In this document: positions 44,431 through 52,828 of the stretch, in pieces | How the letters are laid out: each line of letters starts with the position of its first letter | Numbering within the stretch: the first letter of the stretch is position 1 | Assembly: GCF_021173675.1 (NCBI RefSeq) | Contig: NZ_JAIHON010000026.1 | Span: forward strand, 1 to 64,000 | Reading direction: 5' to 3' | Source: Streptomyces lincolnensis | GTDB taxonomy: Bacteria > Actinomycetota > Actinomycetes > Streptomycetales > Streptomycetaceae | DNA: 64,000 nt | Position numbers and translations under genes: made by a program | Notes under the pieces: model-generated | The model's input: only the letters and a program-made list of their open reading frames with translations | The model's database searches: none | Told to the model about the DNA's origin: nothing

Positions 44431-45242
44431 CCGACAGCCCCCTGCTCGCCGTCGACCGACTGCGCAGGACCTATCCGCTACCCGGCCGCGGCCGCCTCAC
44501 CGCCGCCGACGACATCTCCTTCACCGTGCCCCATGGCGGCTCCCTCGGCATCGTCGGCGAGTCCGGCTCCGGCAAGACGACGGTGGCCCGCATGCTCGTC
44601 GGCCTGGTCCGCCCCGACTCCGGCACCATCACCGTCGACGGCCGCCCGCGCGCGTACGGCACCCCGCGCCGCAGGGCCGCCCGCCTCGCCCGCGCCCGCG
44701 AGATCCAGATGGTCTTCCAGGACCCGTACGTCTCCCTCGACCCGCGCCTGACCTCCGCCCAGTGCCTGCGCACCGCCCTGCGCCTGCACGGCCGCGACGA
44801 GTCACTGGCCGCCGACCTCCTGGACCGGGTCGGCCTGGGCGAGCGGGAGGCCGACGCCCGCCCGCGCCTTCTCTCGGGTGGTCAGCGCCAACGCCTGGCG
44901 ATCGCCCGGGCCCTGGCCGTCGACCCCCGCGTGCTGGTCCTCGACGAGGCCGTCGCCGCGCTGGACGTGTCGATCCAGGCGCAGGTCCTCCATCTCCTCG
45001 ACGAGATCCGCCGCGACACCGGCGTCGCCCTCGTCTTCGTCAGCCACGACCTGGCCGTCGTCCAGCACATCACCGACGACGTTCTGGTCATGCGGCAGGG
45101 CCGGGCCGTCGAACAGGGCCCCACCCAGCAGGTCCTGACCGACCCGGCCCACCCCTACACCCGGCTGCTGCTGGCCGCCGTACCGGGCGAGGGCTGGGAC
45201 CCGGCCACGGCGGTCGAGGCCCGCGGGGCACTCACGCCATGA
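44427..45242 (+). CDS. Oligopeptide ABC transporter ATP-binding protein (DppF type)
   Basis: This 271-residue ATPase overlaps its partner by 4 nt. Walker A is GESGSGKTT, the signature LLSGGQRQR and Walker B VLVLDEAVAALD (Ala-Val in place of the usual Pro-Thr). It ends with LLLAAVPGEGWDPATA, the DppF-style tail without the cysteine cluster. It completes a five-component peptide importer led by a cytoplasmic C45 amidase-like enzyme. Confidence 0.94.
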   Translation: MTDSPLLAVDRLRRTYPLPGRGRLTAADDISFTVPHGGSLGIVGESGSGKTTVARMLVGLVRPDSGTITVDGRPRAYGTPRRRAARLARAREIQMVFQDPYVSLDPRLTSAQCLRTALRLHGRDESLAADLLDRVGLGEREADARPRLLSGGQRQRLAIARALAVDPRVLVLDEAVAALDVSIQAQVLHLLDEIRRDTGVALVFVSHDLAVVQHITDDVLVMRQGRAVEQGPTQQVLTDPAHPYTRLLLAAVPGEGWDPATAVEARGALTP

Positions 45243-45260
45243 GACGGCACCGCGCGTGCG

Positions 45261-45875
45261 CTACCCGGAGCAGACGGACGACACCGCCCGAGCCAGCCCC
45301 TCCAGGTGCAGCGCGTCCAGCCGGTACCCGAAGGCGGACCGTACCGAGGCCACGGCCAGCCGAGGCTCACACGAGTTCCTGTCCCGCACCCCCTGCGTCC
45401 GCTCCAGCTGCTCCAGCACCTGGGTGGTGATCCGATCCAACTGCGGCCGAACCTCCTTCACCAGGTCCGGCCGCTCCGTGGGCCGCTCCGAGGGATGCGC
45501 GTCCCACCGCGCGTACAACCCCCGCTGCACCACCTTGTTCGCCTCGATCTGATCCCGGAACACCGCCTGCACAGCCGCGGGATCCAGCCCCAGCCCCACG
45601 GCCCGCGCGGCGACATCGTCCAGGATCTGCTGCTCCCGCACCGGATCGTCGATCGGCTTGTCCGTGCCGTACTTGGCGGCCGCCACCTTGTCGGCCAGCA
45701 GCAGCCGCTGCGCGAACAGATCGGTGAGCGGCGTGAGTCCGGGGGCGACGGCCGCCGCCCGCACGGGAGCCGGCGCGGGCGCGGTCGCGGCGACGGCCGG
45801 GACGGCACCGGTGAGGGTGACGACCGCCGTGGCACACACGGCGATCAGGACGGGGCGAAGGCGTTGGGGGCGCAC
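45261..45875 (-). CDS. Secreted chorismate mutase (AroQ-gamma type)
   Basis: This 204-residue protein starts at the GTG at 45875 behind GGAAGGAAA; the longer frame to 47444 is a shadow of the neighbouring gene. A signal peptide (PVLIAVCATAVVTLTGAVPA, cleavage near AVAA) precedes the all-helical AroQ domain: QRLLLADKVAAAKYGTDKPI, REQQILDDVAARAVGLGLD and FRDQIEANKVVQ carry the Arg, Lys, Asp/Glu and Gln active-site positions. It converts chorismate to prephenate, here outside the cytoplasm, as in M. tuberculosis *MtCM. Its extracytoplasmic role is unknown. It converges on the peptide transporter operon. Confidence 0.92.
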   Translation of the reverse strand: MRPQRLRPVLIAVCATAVVTLTGAVPAVAATAPAPAPVRAAAVAPGLTPLTDLFAQRLLLADKVAAAKYGTDKPIDDPVREQQILDDVAARAVGLGLDPAAVQAVFRDQIEANKVVQRGLYARWDAHPSERPTERPDLVKEVRPQLDRITTQVLEQLERTQGVRDRNSCEPRLAVASVRSAFGYRLDALHLEGLARAVSSVCSG

Positions 45876-45979
45876 AGGCTTTCCTTCCAGGGGGGGGTGG
45901 GGGCGCCGGGCCACGACCCCGCGCCGTTGATCAACGTACCGACACGGACCCCGGCACCCGCCCACAGGCCCTCGGAAAC

Positions 45980-47706
45980 TTACCGTCCGCATACCTTCCG
46001 CTCGGCCACCACCGGATCGTTCGGAAAGCGGAACGCCGTACGCTCCCACGCCCCCGCAACATTGCGCACGAACCGCCCCGGCGTGAGCGGATCCCGGGTC
46101 GCCGCCCGCAGCTCGGCGAGCGCCCCGCAACGCAGGGCGCGCCGGGCCGCGTCGATCCGCGCCGGGTCGGTCCCGGGCGGCGGATCGGCCGGCACCCCGC
46201 GGTCGGCGGCCAGCCAGGCGGCCGGCAGCCACTTGTCGTGCCCCACCCGGCCGCCCTCGATCCGCTCCGAGTGCGCGGCCAGCGGATGGGCCAGCCCGAT
46301 CGGGTCGAGCGCGGCCCCGGCCAGGGGCACGGCGGCCCCGTTGAGCCCGAGCACCACATAACTGGCGGTCACCGAGGGGGAGTCGGCGGTGGTGCGCGGA
46401 CCGCTCCCGCCGAACAGCAGCCTCGGTGCCCCCGACCGCGCGGCCTCCCGTACCTCCCGCAGGTACCGGCGGTGGTACGGCGACCCGGCGAAGGTGTGGT
46501 GCACCGGATACGGGTCCGCGTTCTGCCGTACGTACACCCCGCGTTCGTCGGCGATCCCGGCCGGCCCGATTCCCCCTTCGTACGGCACCCGCAGCCACCC
46601 GGCGCTCACCACCGCCCACGCGCCGACCGCGAGCGCCGCGCACACCCCGACCCGTGACACCGGCACCACGAACACGGGCAGCAGCATCAGCAGCAGCCCC
46701 GGCAGCAGCATCCGCCCGTGCATGAAGTCCCCGCCGACCTTCACGACGTACACCCAGCACAACACCCCGGCGACGACGGGCGCGAGCGCAGGGACGAGCG
46801 CCGGTCCCGCCACACGGCCCGGCCCGCCACCCCGCACCAGCACCAGCACCACGGCGACGACGACCACGACCATCGCGGGCACCCACAGCGCATAGGTGAG
46901 CACCAGATCCGCGAGATACCCGACTCCTCGCCCCCACAGACTCCCCGAGGCCTCCTTCGTCACGGCGGGCAGCGGCACCAGGTGCCCGTAATACCCGGCC
47001 CGGAACACCTCGTACGCCGCCGGCAGCGCCCCCGCCGCCCCGGCCCCCGCGAGCACGCCCCGCCACGAGGGCCGCACCAGCAGCCACTGCGCCCCCAGGA
47101 ACACCACCGAGACCAGCCCCAGATCGGGCCGTACCAGCGGACCGAGCCCGAGGAGGACCGAGGTCGCGAGCGACCGGGGCCGGGCCACGAGCGCCAGCCA
47201 CGCCCCCGCGATCCAGCAGGTGAGCAGCCCCGTCTCCAGCCCCGAGGTGGCGAAGTCCCACACCGGCGGCAGCCCGAGCAACAGCGGCGACCCCAGCGGT
47301 ACGGCGACCCGCCCGCCGTGCAGCCGCAGCGCCCCGAGCCCCGCCAGCGCGAACCCGGCCCCGGTCAGCGCCAGCCCGCCGTACACCGCCGCCGACACCG
47401 GATCCGCCCCCACCGCCCCGGCCGCCACCAGCAGCCACTGCCACAGCGTCCCCGTCGACGACTCCACCCGCTCACCGGCGTTGAACACGGGCCCGTTCCC
47501 CGCCAGCACCTGCCGCACGGTCCGTACGTAGTGTAGGCGTCGTCGGACATCCACCGCCGCTCGAACCCGGCGAACACCACGACCACCGCGGGCACCAGCC
47601 ACACCGCGAGCCGCGGCCACCGGCCCGCGAGGGGCGCGGAATCAGGCGTCGGCATCGGCGGGGGAGGGGAGGTGGTCGGATGCGCGGGGGAGTGCGTCGT
47701 CGTCAT
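45980..47706 (-). pseudogene. AftB-like GT-C membrane glycosyltransferase, frameshifted
   Basis: From ATG 47706, the first 58 or so codons give a Pro-rich start, a membrane helix (LAVWLVPAVVVVFAGFERRW) and the GT-C acidic motif MSDDAY. The rest is in another frame: YVRTVRQVLAGNGPVFNAGE, RVESSTGTLW, then many helices to the stop at 45980. The usual family order is DDAYIYVRTVR; the sequence at about 47529-47535 fits loss of one T. The full-length protein would be about 575 residues. Relatives such as AftB add arabinofuranose or other sugars from polyprenyl donors outside the membrane. Either a true frameshift or a sequencing error is possible; the downstream part otherwise looks intact. Confidence 0.8.
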
Positions 47707-47872
47707 GCTCCAGTCATCGGACCGCGCCCCGCGGACCTTGACTCCGGTCGGCCGGAGCGAGAGGAATACGCCGGGACCATTGAATTCTGGCTACGCATCA
47801 GTAAGTTGACTCCCCAGTAAGAACAGTGGTGAGCACGGCAACACGTCAGCCCGAACGCGACCGGGAGCCGTC

Positions 47873-49792
47873 ATGGGCGTACGCAAGGATCTGAAACGCG
47901 CGAAACAGCGCACCGACCTGGCCGCCCGCGCCCAGGTCGAGGTCGTCAGGGACGAGGCCGGCGTCGTCCGAGAGGCGAGCGCCCCGGCCCTGGCTCCGCC
48001 CCTGGCCACCGGCAGCATCGCCGACCTGCCCTTCACCAACGCGGCCGAGGCCCCGGACGCCGTGGTCCTGCGCCGCAAACGCGCGGACACCTGGCAGCCG
48101 GTCACCGCCGCCGCCTTCGCCCGCGAGGTCACCGCCGTGGCCAAGGGGCTCATCGCCGCGGGACTCGAACCCGGCGGCCGGGTCGCCGTGATGTCCCGCA
48201 CCCGCTACGAGTGGACGGTCCTGGACTTCGCGATCTGGGCGGCGGGCGGCCAGACGGTCCCCGTCTACGCCACCTCCTCCGCCGACCAGGTCGAGTGGAT
48301 CGTCCGCGACTCCGGCGCCCGGCACGTCGTCACGGAGAACGCCGAGAACACCGAGACGGTGACCAGGGGGACCGCCGGCCACCAGGAACCGCCCCGCGTC
48401 TGGGAACTGGAGGCGGACGCCCTCACCGAACTCACCGCCCTCGGCCGCGACATCCCCGACGAGGAGGTCACCAAGCGGCGCGCCGCCCTCACCCCGGACA
48501 CCATCGCCACGATCTGCTACACCTCCGGCACCACCGGCCGGCCCAAGGGCTGCGTCCTCACCCACACCAACCTGCACGCCCAGGCCGCCAACACCGTCGA
48601 GCTGCTCCACCCGATCTTCCAGGAGGTCACCGGCCTGGTCGCCTCGACCCTGCTCTTCCTGCCGCTCGCCCACATCATGGGCCGCGCCCTCCAGATCGCC
48701 TGCCTGATGGCCCGCATCGAGATCGGCCACTGCCCGAGCATCAAGCCCGACGAACTGCGCCCGGCGCTCAAGGAGTTCCGCCCGACCTTCCTGGTCGGCG
48801 TCCCGTACCTCTTCGAGAAGATCCACGCCACCGGCCGCGCCACCGCCGAGAAGATGGGCCGCGGCTCCTCCTTCGACCGCGCCGACCGCATCGCCGTCCG
48901 CTTCGGCGAGGAGTACCTGAACAGGTTCCTCGACCGCTCCAAGGGCCCGGGCCCCGGCCTCTACGCCGCCTGGGCCCTGTACGACCTCCTGGTCTACCGC
49001 CGCGTCCGCAGGGAACTCGGCGGTCGCATGCGCTACGCCATCAGCGGCGGCTCCCCCCTCGACCGCAACCTCAGCCTCTTCTTCTACGCCGCCGGAATCA
49101 TCGTCTACGAGGGCTACGGCCTGACCGAGACCACCGCCGCCGCCACCATCGTCCCGCCCCTCGGCCCCCGCCCCGGCACGGTCGGCCGGCCCGTCCCCGG
49201 CACCGCGATCCGCATCGCCGACGACGGCGAGGTCCTCGTCAGGGGCGGCATCGTCTTCGGCGCCTACTGGAACAACCCCGAGGCCACGGACGCCGTCCTC
49301 ACCGACGACTGGTTCGCCACCGGCGACCTCGGCGCCCTCGACGAGGACGGCTACCTCACCATCACCGGCCGCAAGAAGGACATCCTCGTCACCTCCGGCG
49401 GCAAGAACGTCTCCCCGGCCGTCCTGGAGGACCGTCTGCGCAGCCGTTCCCCCGTCGGCCAGTGCCTCGTCGTCGGCGACAACCGCCCCTTCGTCGCGGC
49501 CCTGATCACCCTCGACCCCGAGGCGGTCGCCCACTGGCTGGCGGTCCGCAAACTGCCCGCCGACACCCCGATGGCCGACATCGTCACGGACCCCCGCATG
49601 CGCGCCGACGTCCAAAGGGCCGTCGACTACGCCAACCAGGCCGTCTCACGCGCCGAGTCCATCCGCGCCTTCACCCTGGTCGAGGGCGAGTTCACCGAGG
49701 ACAACGGCATGCTCACCCCGTCCCTGAAGGTCAAACGCCATCGGGTGACGACGGCGTACGCGGCGGAGATCGAGGCCATCTACCGCAAGTGA
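47873..49792 (+). CDS. Long-chain fatty acid-CoA ligase (AMP-forming)
   Basis: This 639-residue adenylate-forming enzyme has YTSGTTGRPKGCVLTH (about 214-229, P-loop), ISGGSPLDRNLSLFFYAAGI, YEGYGLTETTAAATI and TGDLGALDEDGYLTITGRKK, with the catalytic Lys region GGKNVSPAVLED downstream. It activates long-chain fatty acids for degradation or lipid synthesis, probably at the membrane face. The ATG at 47873 follows CGGGAG. The gap before it (47707-47872) presumably holds the promoter, but no clear -35/-10 pair is seen. A bidirectional terminator follows. Confidence 0.94.
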   Translation: MGVRKDLKRAKQRTDLAARAQVEVVRDEAGVVREASAPALAPPLATGSIADLPFTNAAEAPDAVVLRRKRADTWQPVTAAAFAREVTAVAKGLIAAGLEPGGRVAVMSRTRYEWTVLDFAIWAAGGQTVPVYATSSADQVEWIVRDSGARHVVTENAENTETVTRGTAGHQEPPRVWELEADALTELTALGRDIPDEEVTKRRAALTPDTIATICYTSGTTGRPKGCVLTHTNLHAQAANTVELLHPIFQEVTGLVASTLLFLPLAHIMGRALQIACLMARIEIGHCPSIKPDELRPALKEFRPTFLVGVPYLFEKIHATGRATAEKMGRGSSFDRADRIAVRFGEEYLNRFLDRSKGPGPGLYAAWALYDLLVYRRVRRELGGRMRYAISGGSPLDRNLSLFFYAAGIIVYEGYGLTETTAAATIVPPLGPRPGTVGRPVPGTAIRIADDGEVLVRGGIVFGAYWNNPEATDAVLTDDWFATGDLGALDEDGYLTITGRKKDILVTSGGKNVSPAVLEDRLRSRSPVGQCLVVGDNRPFVAALITLDPEAVAHWLAVRKLPADTPMADIVTDPRMRADVQRAVDYANQAVSRAESIRAFTLVEGEFTEDNGMLTPSLKVKRHRVTTAYAAEIEAIYRK

Positions 49793-49818
49793 CATCCCGC
49801 CACCCGGACACGCGAAAC

Positions 49819-49849
49819 GGCGGGCCACCGGGGAAACCGGTGACCCGCC
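49819..49849. terminator. Bidirectional terminator between acyl-CoA ligase and third rodlin
   Basis: GGCGGGCCACCGG and CCGGTGACCCGCC pair around GGAAA with one mismatch, between the convergent genes. Confidence 0.75.
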
Positions 49850-49869
49850 GCAGCGGTGGGGCTTCAGGC

Positions 49870-50280
49870 TCAGCCGTTGGCGGCGCCGTTGCCGGACAGG
49901 GCCGAGATGTCGTCCAGGATGTGCGACAGCGGCTCGTCGCCCTTGGCCTGCGTCGAGTTCTCGACACACTGCTGGTTCTGCGGGGCCGACAGGATCGGCA
50001 CGTCCTGGAGGACGCCGACGGCGGCGACGCCGACGAGGCCCTGGAGGTTCAGCTTGGCCGGCAGACCGACACAGGGCTTGTTCAGCGAACCCTGGACCAG
50101 CGAGAGCTGCGGGCTCATGTCGCCGAACGTGGCCGAGTTGCCGAACTCCTGCGAGGCGCCGTTGCCGCTCGCGGAGGTGGTGCCGTTGTCGTCACCGATG
50201 GCAAGAGCCTGGGGGGCGGCCGCAGCCGAGACGCCGGCGACGGAAGCGGCGATAGCCGCGGTAGCCCACAGCTTCTTCAT
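49870..50280 (-). CDS. Rodlin (third copy)
   Basis: This 136-residue secreted protein has a signal peptide (MKKLWATAAIAASVAGVSAA) and then the rodlin pattern: IGDDNGTTSASGNGASQEFG, MSPQLSLVQGSLNKPCVGLP, GVLQDVPILSAPQNQQCVEN and DEPLSHILDDISALSGNG, with two conserved cysteines. Rodlins assemble with chaplins into the rodlet layer on aerial hyphae and spores. The ATG at 50280 has AAGGGA 6 nt upstream. Its last third is identical over about 123 bp to the rodlin gene at 51526. A BldN-type promoter is seen upstream. Confidence 0.93.
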   Translation of the reverse strand: MKKLWATAAIAASVAGVSAAAAPQALAIGDDNGTTSASGNGASQEFGNSATFGDMSPQLSLVQGSLNKPCVGLPAKLNLQGLVGVAAVGVLQDVPILSAPQNQQCVENSTQAKGDEPLSHILDDISALSGNGAANG

Positions 50281-50327
50281 GTTCATTCCCTTCGAAAAGC
50301 GGACTCCGGGGAGGAGCTGCATGATCG

Positions 50328-50356
50328 TCAACGGCCGAACCCCCGCCGGGGTTGCG
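50328..50356 (-). promoter_or_regulatory. BldN-type sigma promoter candidate for the third rodlin
   Basis: Read on the minus strand, CGCAAC (-35) and CGTTGA (-10) are separated by 17 bp, matching my recollection of the sigma-BldN consensus CGTAAC-N16-CGTTGA. The -10 lies 48 bp upstream of the rodlin ATG. Confidence 0.6.
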
Positions 50357-50406
50357 CTCTTTGCCCCGATTGGCGCAGCGCACTTCCCCCGCCGCCCGAG
50401 CGCCCC

Positions 50407-51423
50407 TCACGGGCACGCGTAGGCGCTTCCCCGCACCGTGACGGAGTACGTGAAACGCGGTGGATCGAGCGGTTTCGGATCCGCTCCCGCACTGATCAGC
50501 GGCCGGTCCTCGCGCAGCCTCGCGAACATCGCGTCCGCCTTCTCGCGGTCCCAGGCCAGCGTCGACCCGATGTCGGGCCTGATCGGACGGAACCCGGCGA
50601 TCGGCACCGTGGCGAACTCGGTCGCCTCGGCCGGCACCCGGTCCAGCGCCGCCGCCAGCTCCACCAGCTCCACGGCCGAGAAACCCTGCTCGACGCGCCC
50701 GGACCCCAGCAGCGTCCTCATCACACGGCCCGCCGCCACCGGATCGGCGAGCAGCCTCTCGCCCCGCACCCCGCGCAACGCGGCCACCAGGAACCGCTGC
50801 TGACGCTGGATCCGCCCGAGATCGGCACTGCGGTCCGTCTTCCGCGAGCGCACGTACTGCAGCGCCCGCCCGCCACCGAGCCGATGCCGGCCCGGCTTCA
50901 GATCGAGCTTGGTCGTCTTGTCCTTGAGCCGGCGCGCCGTGCACACCTCCACCCCGCCGACCCCGTCGACGGCATCCATGAACCGCCGGAAGTCCAGCTG
51001 GAGATAGCGGTCGATCCGCAGCCCCGTCATCGACTCGACGGTCCGCACGGCGAGCGGAGCACCGCCCGCGGCGTACGCCCCGTTGATCTTCGAGGGCCGC
51101 GGCGGCCGCTCCCGTCCGGCCTCGTCGCGGTACGCCGGGATCTCCGCGTAGGAGTCGCGCGGCAGGCCGACCACGCTCACGCGGTCGCGGCGCGCGGACA
51201 CATGGACGAGCATCAGGACGTCCGTGCAGTTGCAGGCGAACCCGCCGGCGTGGAACTCGCGCTTCTCCGCGGCGGTGATGGTGTCCCGGCCGTCCGTGCC
51301 CATCAGCAGGACGTTCATCCCCTGCGGGGCGGGTGCGCGGCCCGGGAGTGCGGCGGCGCCCAGCAGGGCGGCCGTGGTCGTCGTCAGGACGATCAGGGAC
51401 GAAACGGCTCTCTTCAGCGTCAC
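50407..51423 (-). CDS. LytR-CpsA-Psr (LCP) family cell-wall ligase
   Basis: This protein has about 338 residues. A short cytoplasmic N-terminus and one membrane helix (AVSSLIVLTTTTAALLGAAA) lead to an LCP domain: NVLLMGTDGRD, DVLMLVHVSARRDRVSVVGL (catalytic core with the acidic and Arg residues), PRDSYAEIP, KINGAYAAGG and RALQYVRSRKTD. LCP proteins attach glycopolymers to peptidoglycan. The GTG at 51423 is chosen; TTG at 51432 is possible and neither has a good ribosome binding site. It sits between two rodlin genes, with a terminator hairpin only 15 bp upstream of the start. Confidence 0.88.
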   Translation of the reverse strand: MTLKRAVSSLIVLTTTTAALLGAAALPGRAPAPQGMNVLLMGTDGRDTITAAEKREFHAGGFACNCTDVLMLVHVSARRDRVSVVGLPRDSYAEIPAYRDEAGRERPPRPSKINGAYAAGGAPLAVRTVESMTGLRIDRYLQLDFRRFMDAVDGVGGVEVCTARRLKDKTTKLDLKPGRHRLGGGRALQYVRSRKTDRSADLGRIQRQQRFLVAALRGVRGERLLADPVAAGRVMRTLLGSGRVEQGFSAVELVELAAALDRVPAEATEFATVPIAGFRPIRPDIGSTLAWDREKADAMFARLREDRPLISAGADPKPLDPPRFTYSVTVRGSAYACP

Positions 51424-51437
51424 GCGACGCAACGTAA

Positions 51438-51473
51438 GCCAGCGGGCCGCCGTGGATTCGGCGGCCCGCTGGC
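51438..51473 (-). terminator. Perfect hairpin between rdlB and the LCP gene
   Basis: GCCAGCGGGCCGCC and GGCGGCCCGCTGGC form a perfect 14-bp stem with an 8-nt loop. It should end the rdlB transcript, 53 bp after its stop, but lies directly in front of the LCP gene. Confidence 0.8.
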
Positions 51474-51525
51474 CGGGGCTCAGAAACCAGCCCCAGGGCT
51501 CAGAAGCCCTCGCAGTGCGATCGGA

Positions 51526-51927
51526 TCAGTGGTTGGCGGCGCCGTTGCCGGACAGGGCCGAGATGTCGTCCAGGATGTGCGACAGCGGCTCGTCGCCCTT
51601 GGCCTGCGTCGAGTTCTCGACACACTGCTGGTTCTGCGGGGCCGACAGGATCGGGACGTCCTGGAGGACGCCGACGGCGGCGAGACCGACGATGCCCTGG
51701 AGGTTCGCCTTCGCGGGCAGGCCGATGCAGGGCTTGTTCAGCGAACCCTGGATGAGCGCCATCTGCGGGCTCATGTTGCCGTAGGTGGCCGAGTTGCCGA
51801 ACGACTGCGAAGCACCGTTGCCGCTGGCGGACGTCGTGCCGTCGTCGTTGCCGATGGCCATGGCCGGCGAGGCGGCGCCGACGACGGAGGCTGCGACCGC
51901 GGCGGATGCCAGAACCTTCTTGATCAC
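51526..51927 (-). CDS. rdlB: Rodlin RdlB-like
   Basis: This 133-residue rodlin starts at the GTG at 51927 behind AAAGGGA; upstream frame extension to 52170 is not supported. Signal peptide VIKKVLASAAVAASVVGAAS, mature start IGNDDGTTSASGNGASQSFG, then MSPQMALIQGSLNKPCIGLP and the conserved tail LSHILDDISALSGNGAANH. It is divergent from the next rodlin, as rdlA/rdlB are in S. coelicolor. The symbol follows that arrangement and its 133-residue length. It is secreted and forms part of the aerial-surface rodlet layer with chaplins. Confidence 0.93.
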   Translation of the reverse strand: MIKKVLASAAVAASVVGAASPAMAIGNDDGTTSASGNGASQSFGNSATYGNMSPQMALIQGSLNKPCIGLPAKANLQGIVGLAAVGVLQDVPILSAPQNQQCVENSTQAKGDEPLSHILDDISALSGNGAANH

Positions 51928-51974
51928 TTGAGTAGTCCCTTTCTGAAGAAACCCCGTCCACCGGAGCGCTCTGG

Positions 51975-52002
51975 TCAACTGCTCCGGGCCCGCTTGGTTG
52001 CT
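51975..52002 (-). promoter_or_regulatory. BldN-type sigma promoter candidate for rdlB
   Basis: On the minus strand, AGCAAC and AGTTGA are separated by exactly 16 bp, a close fit to the recalled CGTAAC-N16-CGTTGA consensus of sigma-BldN. The -10 is about 48 bp upstream of the rdlB GTG. Confidence 0.65.
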
Positions 52003-52074
52003 GTCATTCACTCCGATGGCCCACAGGCGATTTCCTGAATTCCAGGGGGTGAACGGGCCGAACGGGTGAAGCGC

Positions 52075-52102
52075 CGCAACCAATCCGTGCGGCATCGGTT
52101 GA
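52075..52102 (+). promoter_or_regulatory. BldN-type sigma promoter candidate for rdlA
   Basis: CGCAAC and GGTTGA are separated by 16 bp, 52 bp before the rdlA ATG. Together with the sites for the other two rodlins it forms a consistent set. Confidence 0.65.
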
Positions 52103-52154
52103 TGCGAGGGCAGGAAGAGCGCGTCTTGTCTGCCCTCCGGGAAAGGAAAGCGAA

Positions 52155-52568
52155 ATGCTGAAGAAGGCAATGGCCGTGGCGGCGGTCGCCGCGTCCGTCG
52201 TCGGTGCCTCGGCGGCGGTTGCCCCCCAGGCGCTTGCCATCGGTGACGACAACGGCACCCACTCGGCCAGCGGCAACGGCGCCCACGGAGCGTTCGGCAA
52301 CCAGGTGACCAAGGGCGACATGAGCCCGCAGGCCACGCTGGTCCAGAGCTCGCTCAACAAGCTCTGTGTCGGCCTCCCGGCGAAGGCGAACCTCCAGGGC
52401 CTCGTCGGCGTCGCCGCCGTCGGCGTCCTCCAGGACGTCCCGGTCCTGTCGGCCCCGCAGAACCAGCAGTGCGCCGAGAACAGCACCCAGGCCAAGGGCG
52501 ACGAGCCGCTGTCGCACATCCTGAGCGACATCTCGGCGCTGGCCGGCAACGGTGTGAAGAACGGCTGA
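52155..52568 (+). CDS. rdlA: Rodlin RdlA-like
   Basis: This 137-residue rodlin starts at the ATG at 52155 behind GAAAGGAAAG. Signal peptide MLKKAMAVAAVAASVVGASA; mature IGDDNGTHSASGNGAHGAFG, MSPQATLVQSSLNKLCVGLP, and APQNQQCAENSTQAKGDEPL followed by SHILSDISALAGNG. It is the most divergent of the three copies (CAEN for CVEN, HILSD for HILDD). It is divergent from rdlB and upstream of the short chaplin, the order known in S. coelicolor. A textbook terminator follows. Confidence 0.93.
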   Translation: MLKKAMAVAAVAASVVGASAAVAPQALAIGDDNGTHSASGNGAHGAFGNQVTKGDMSPQATLVQSSLNKLCVGLPAKANLQGLVGVAAVGVLQDVPVLSAPQNQQCAENSTQAKGDEPLSHILSDISALAGNGVKNG

Positions 52569-52583
52569 CCCACCGTCAAGAAG

Positions 52584-52615
52584 ATCGCCCGGACATGTGT
52601 CCGGGCGATTTTTTT
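52584..52615 (+). terminator. Rho-independent terminator of rdlA
   Basis: ATCGCCCGGACA and TGTCCGGGCGAT form a perfect 12-bp stem around TG, followed by seven T. It begins 15 bases after the stop codon. Confidence 0.95.
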
Positions 52616-52828
52616 GTGCTGATACACCGTCAATTGACTTTGATGCTACTCAGATGAGGCGTTTCATCCAAGGCGTTCGAGTGAATTACCCGGCGACACA
52701 CGTTCCGTAGTTTCTTCGGCTGTCTATCCCTCGTTTTACAGCCTGCAGGTCATGGTGCGAGCCGTTCCGACTGTGCTCGCTCGGTTTCGACCGTCACTCC
52801 AGGCATGACCGCAGAGAAGGGAAACCTC

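Noticed and set aside
38848..45242. Natural-product (beta-lactam) gene cluster suggested by the acyltransferase family
   Set aside because: No synthetase, isopenicillin synthase or tailoring genes are present; the context is import and catabolism.
45876..47444. Large frame upstream of chorismate mutase, as if the enzyme had a 520-residue N-terminal domain
   Set aside because: The translation is Gly/Arg/Ala-rich and lies antiphase to the AftB-like gene; a ribosome site and signal peptide mark the GTG at 45875.
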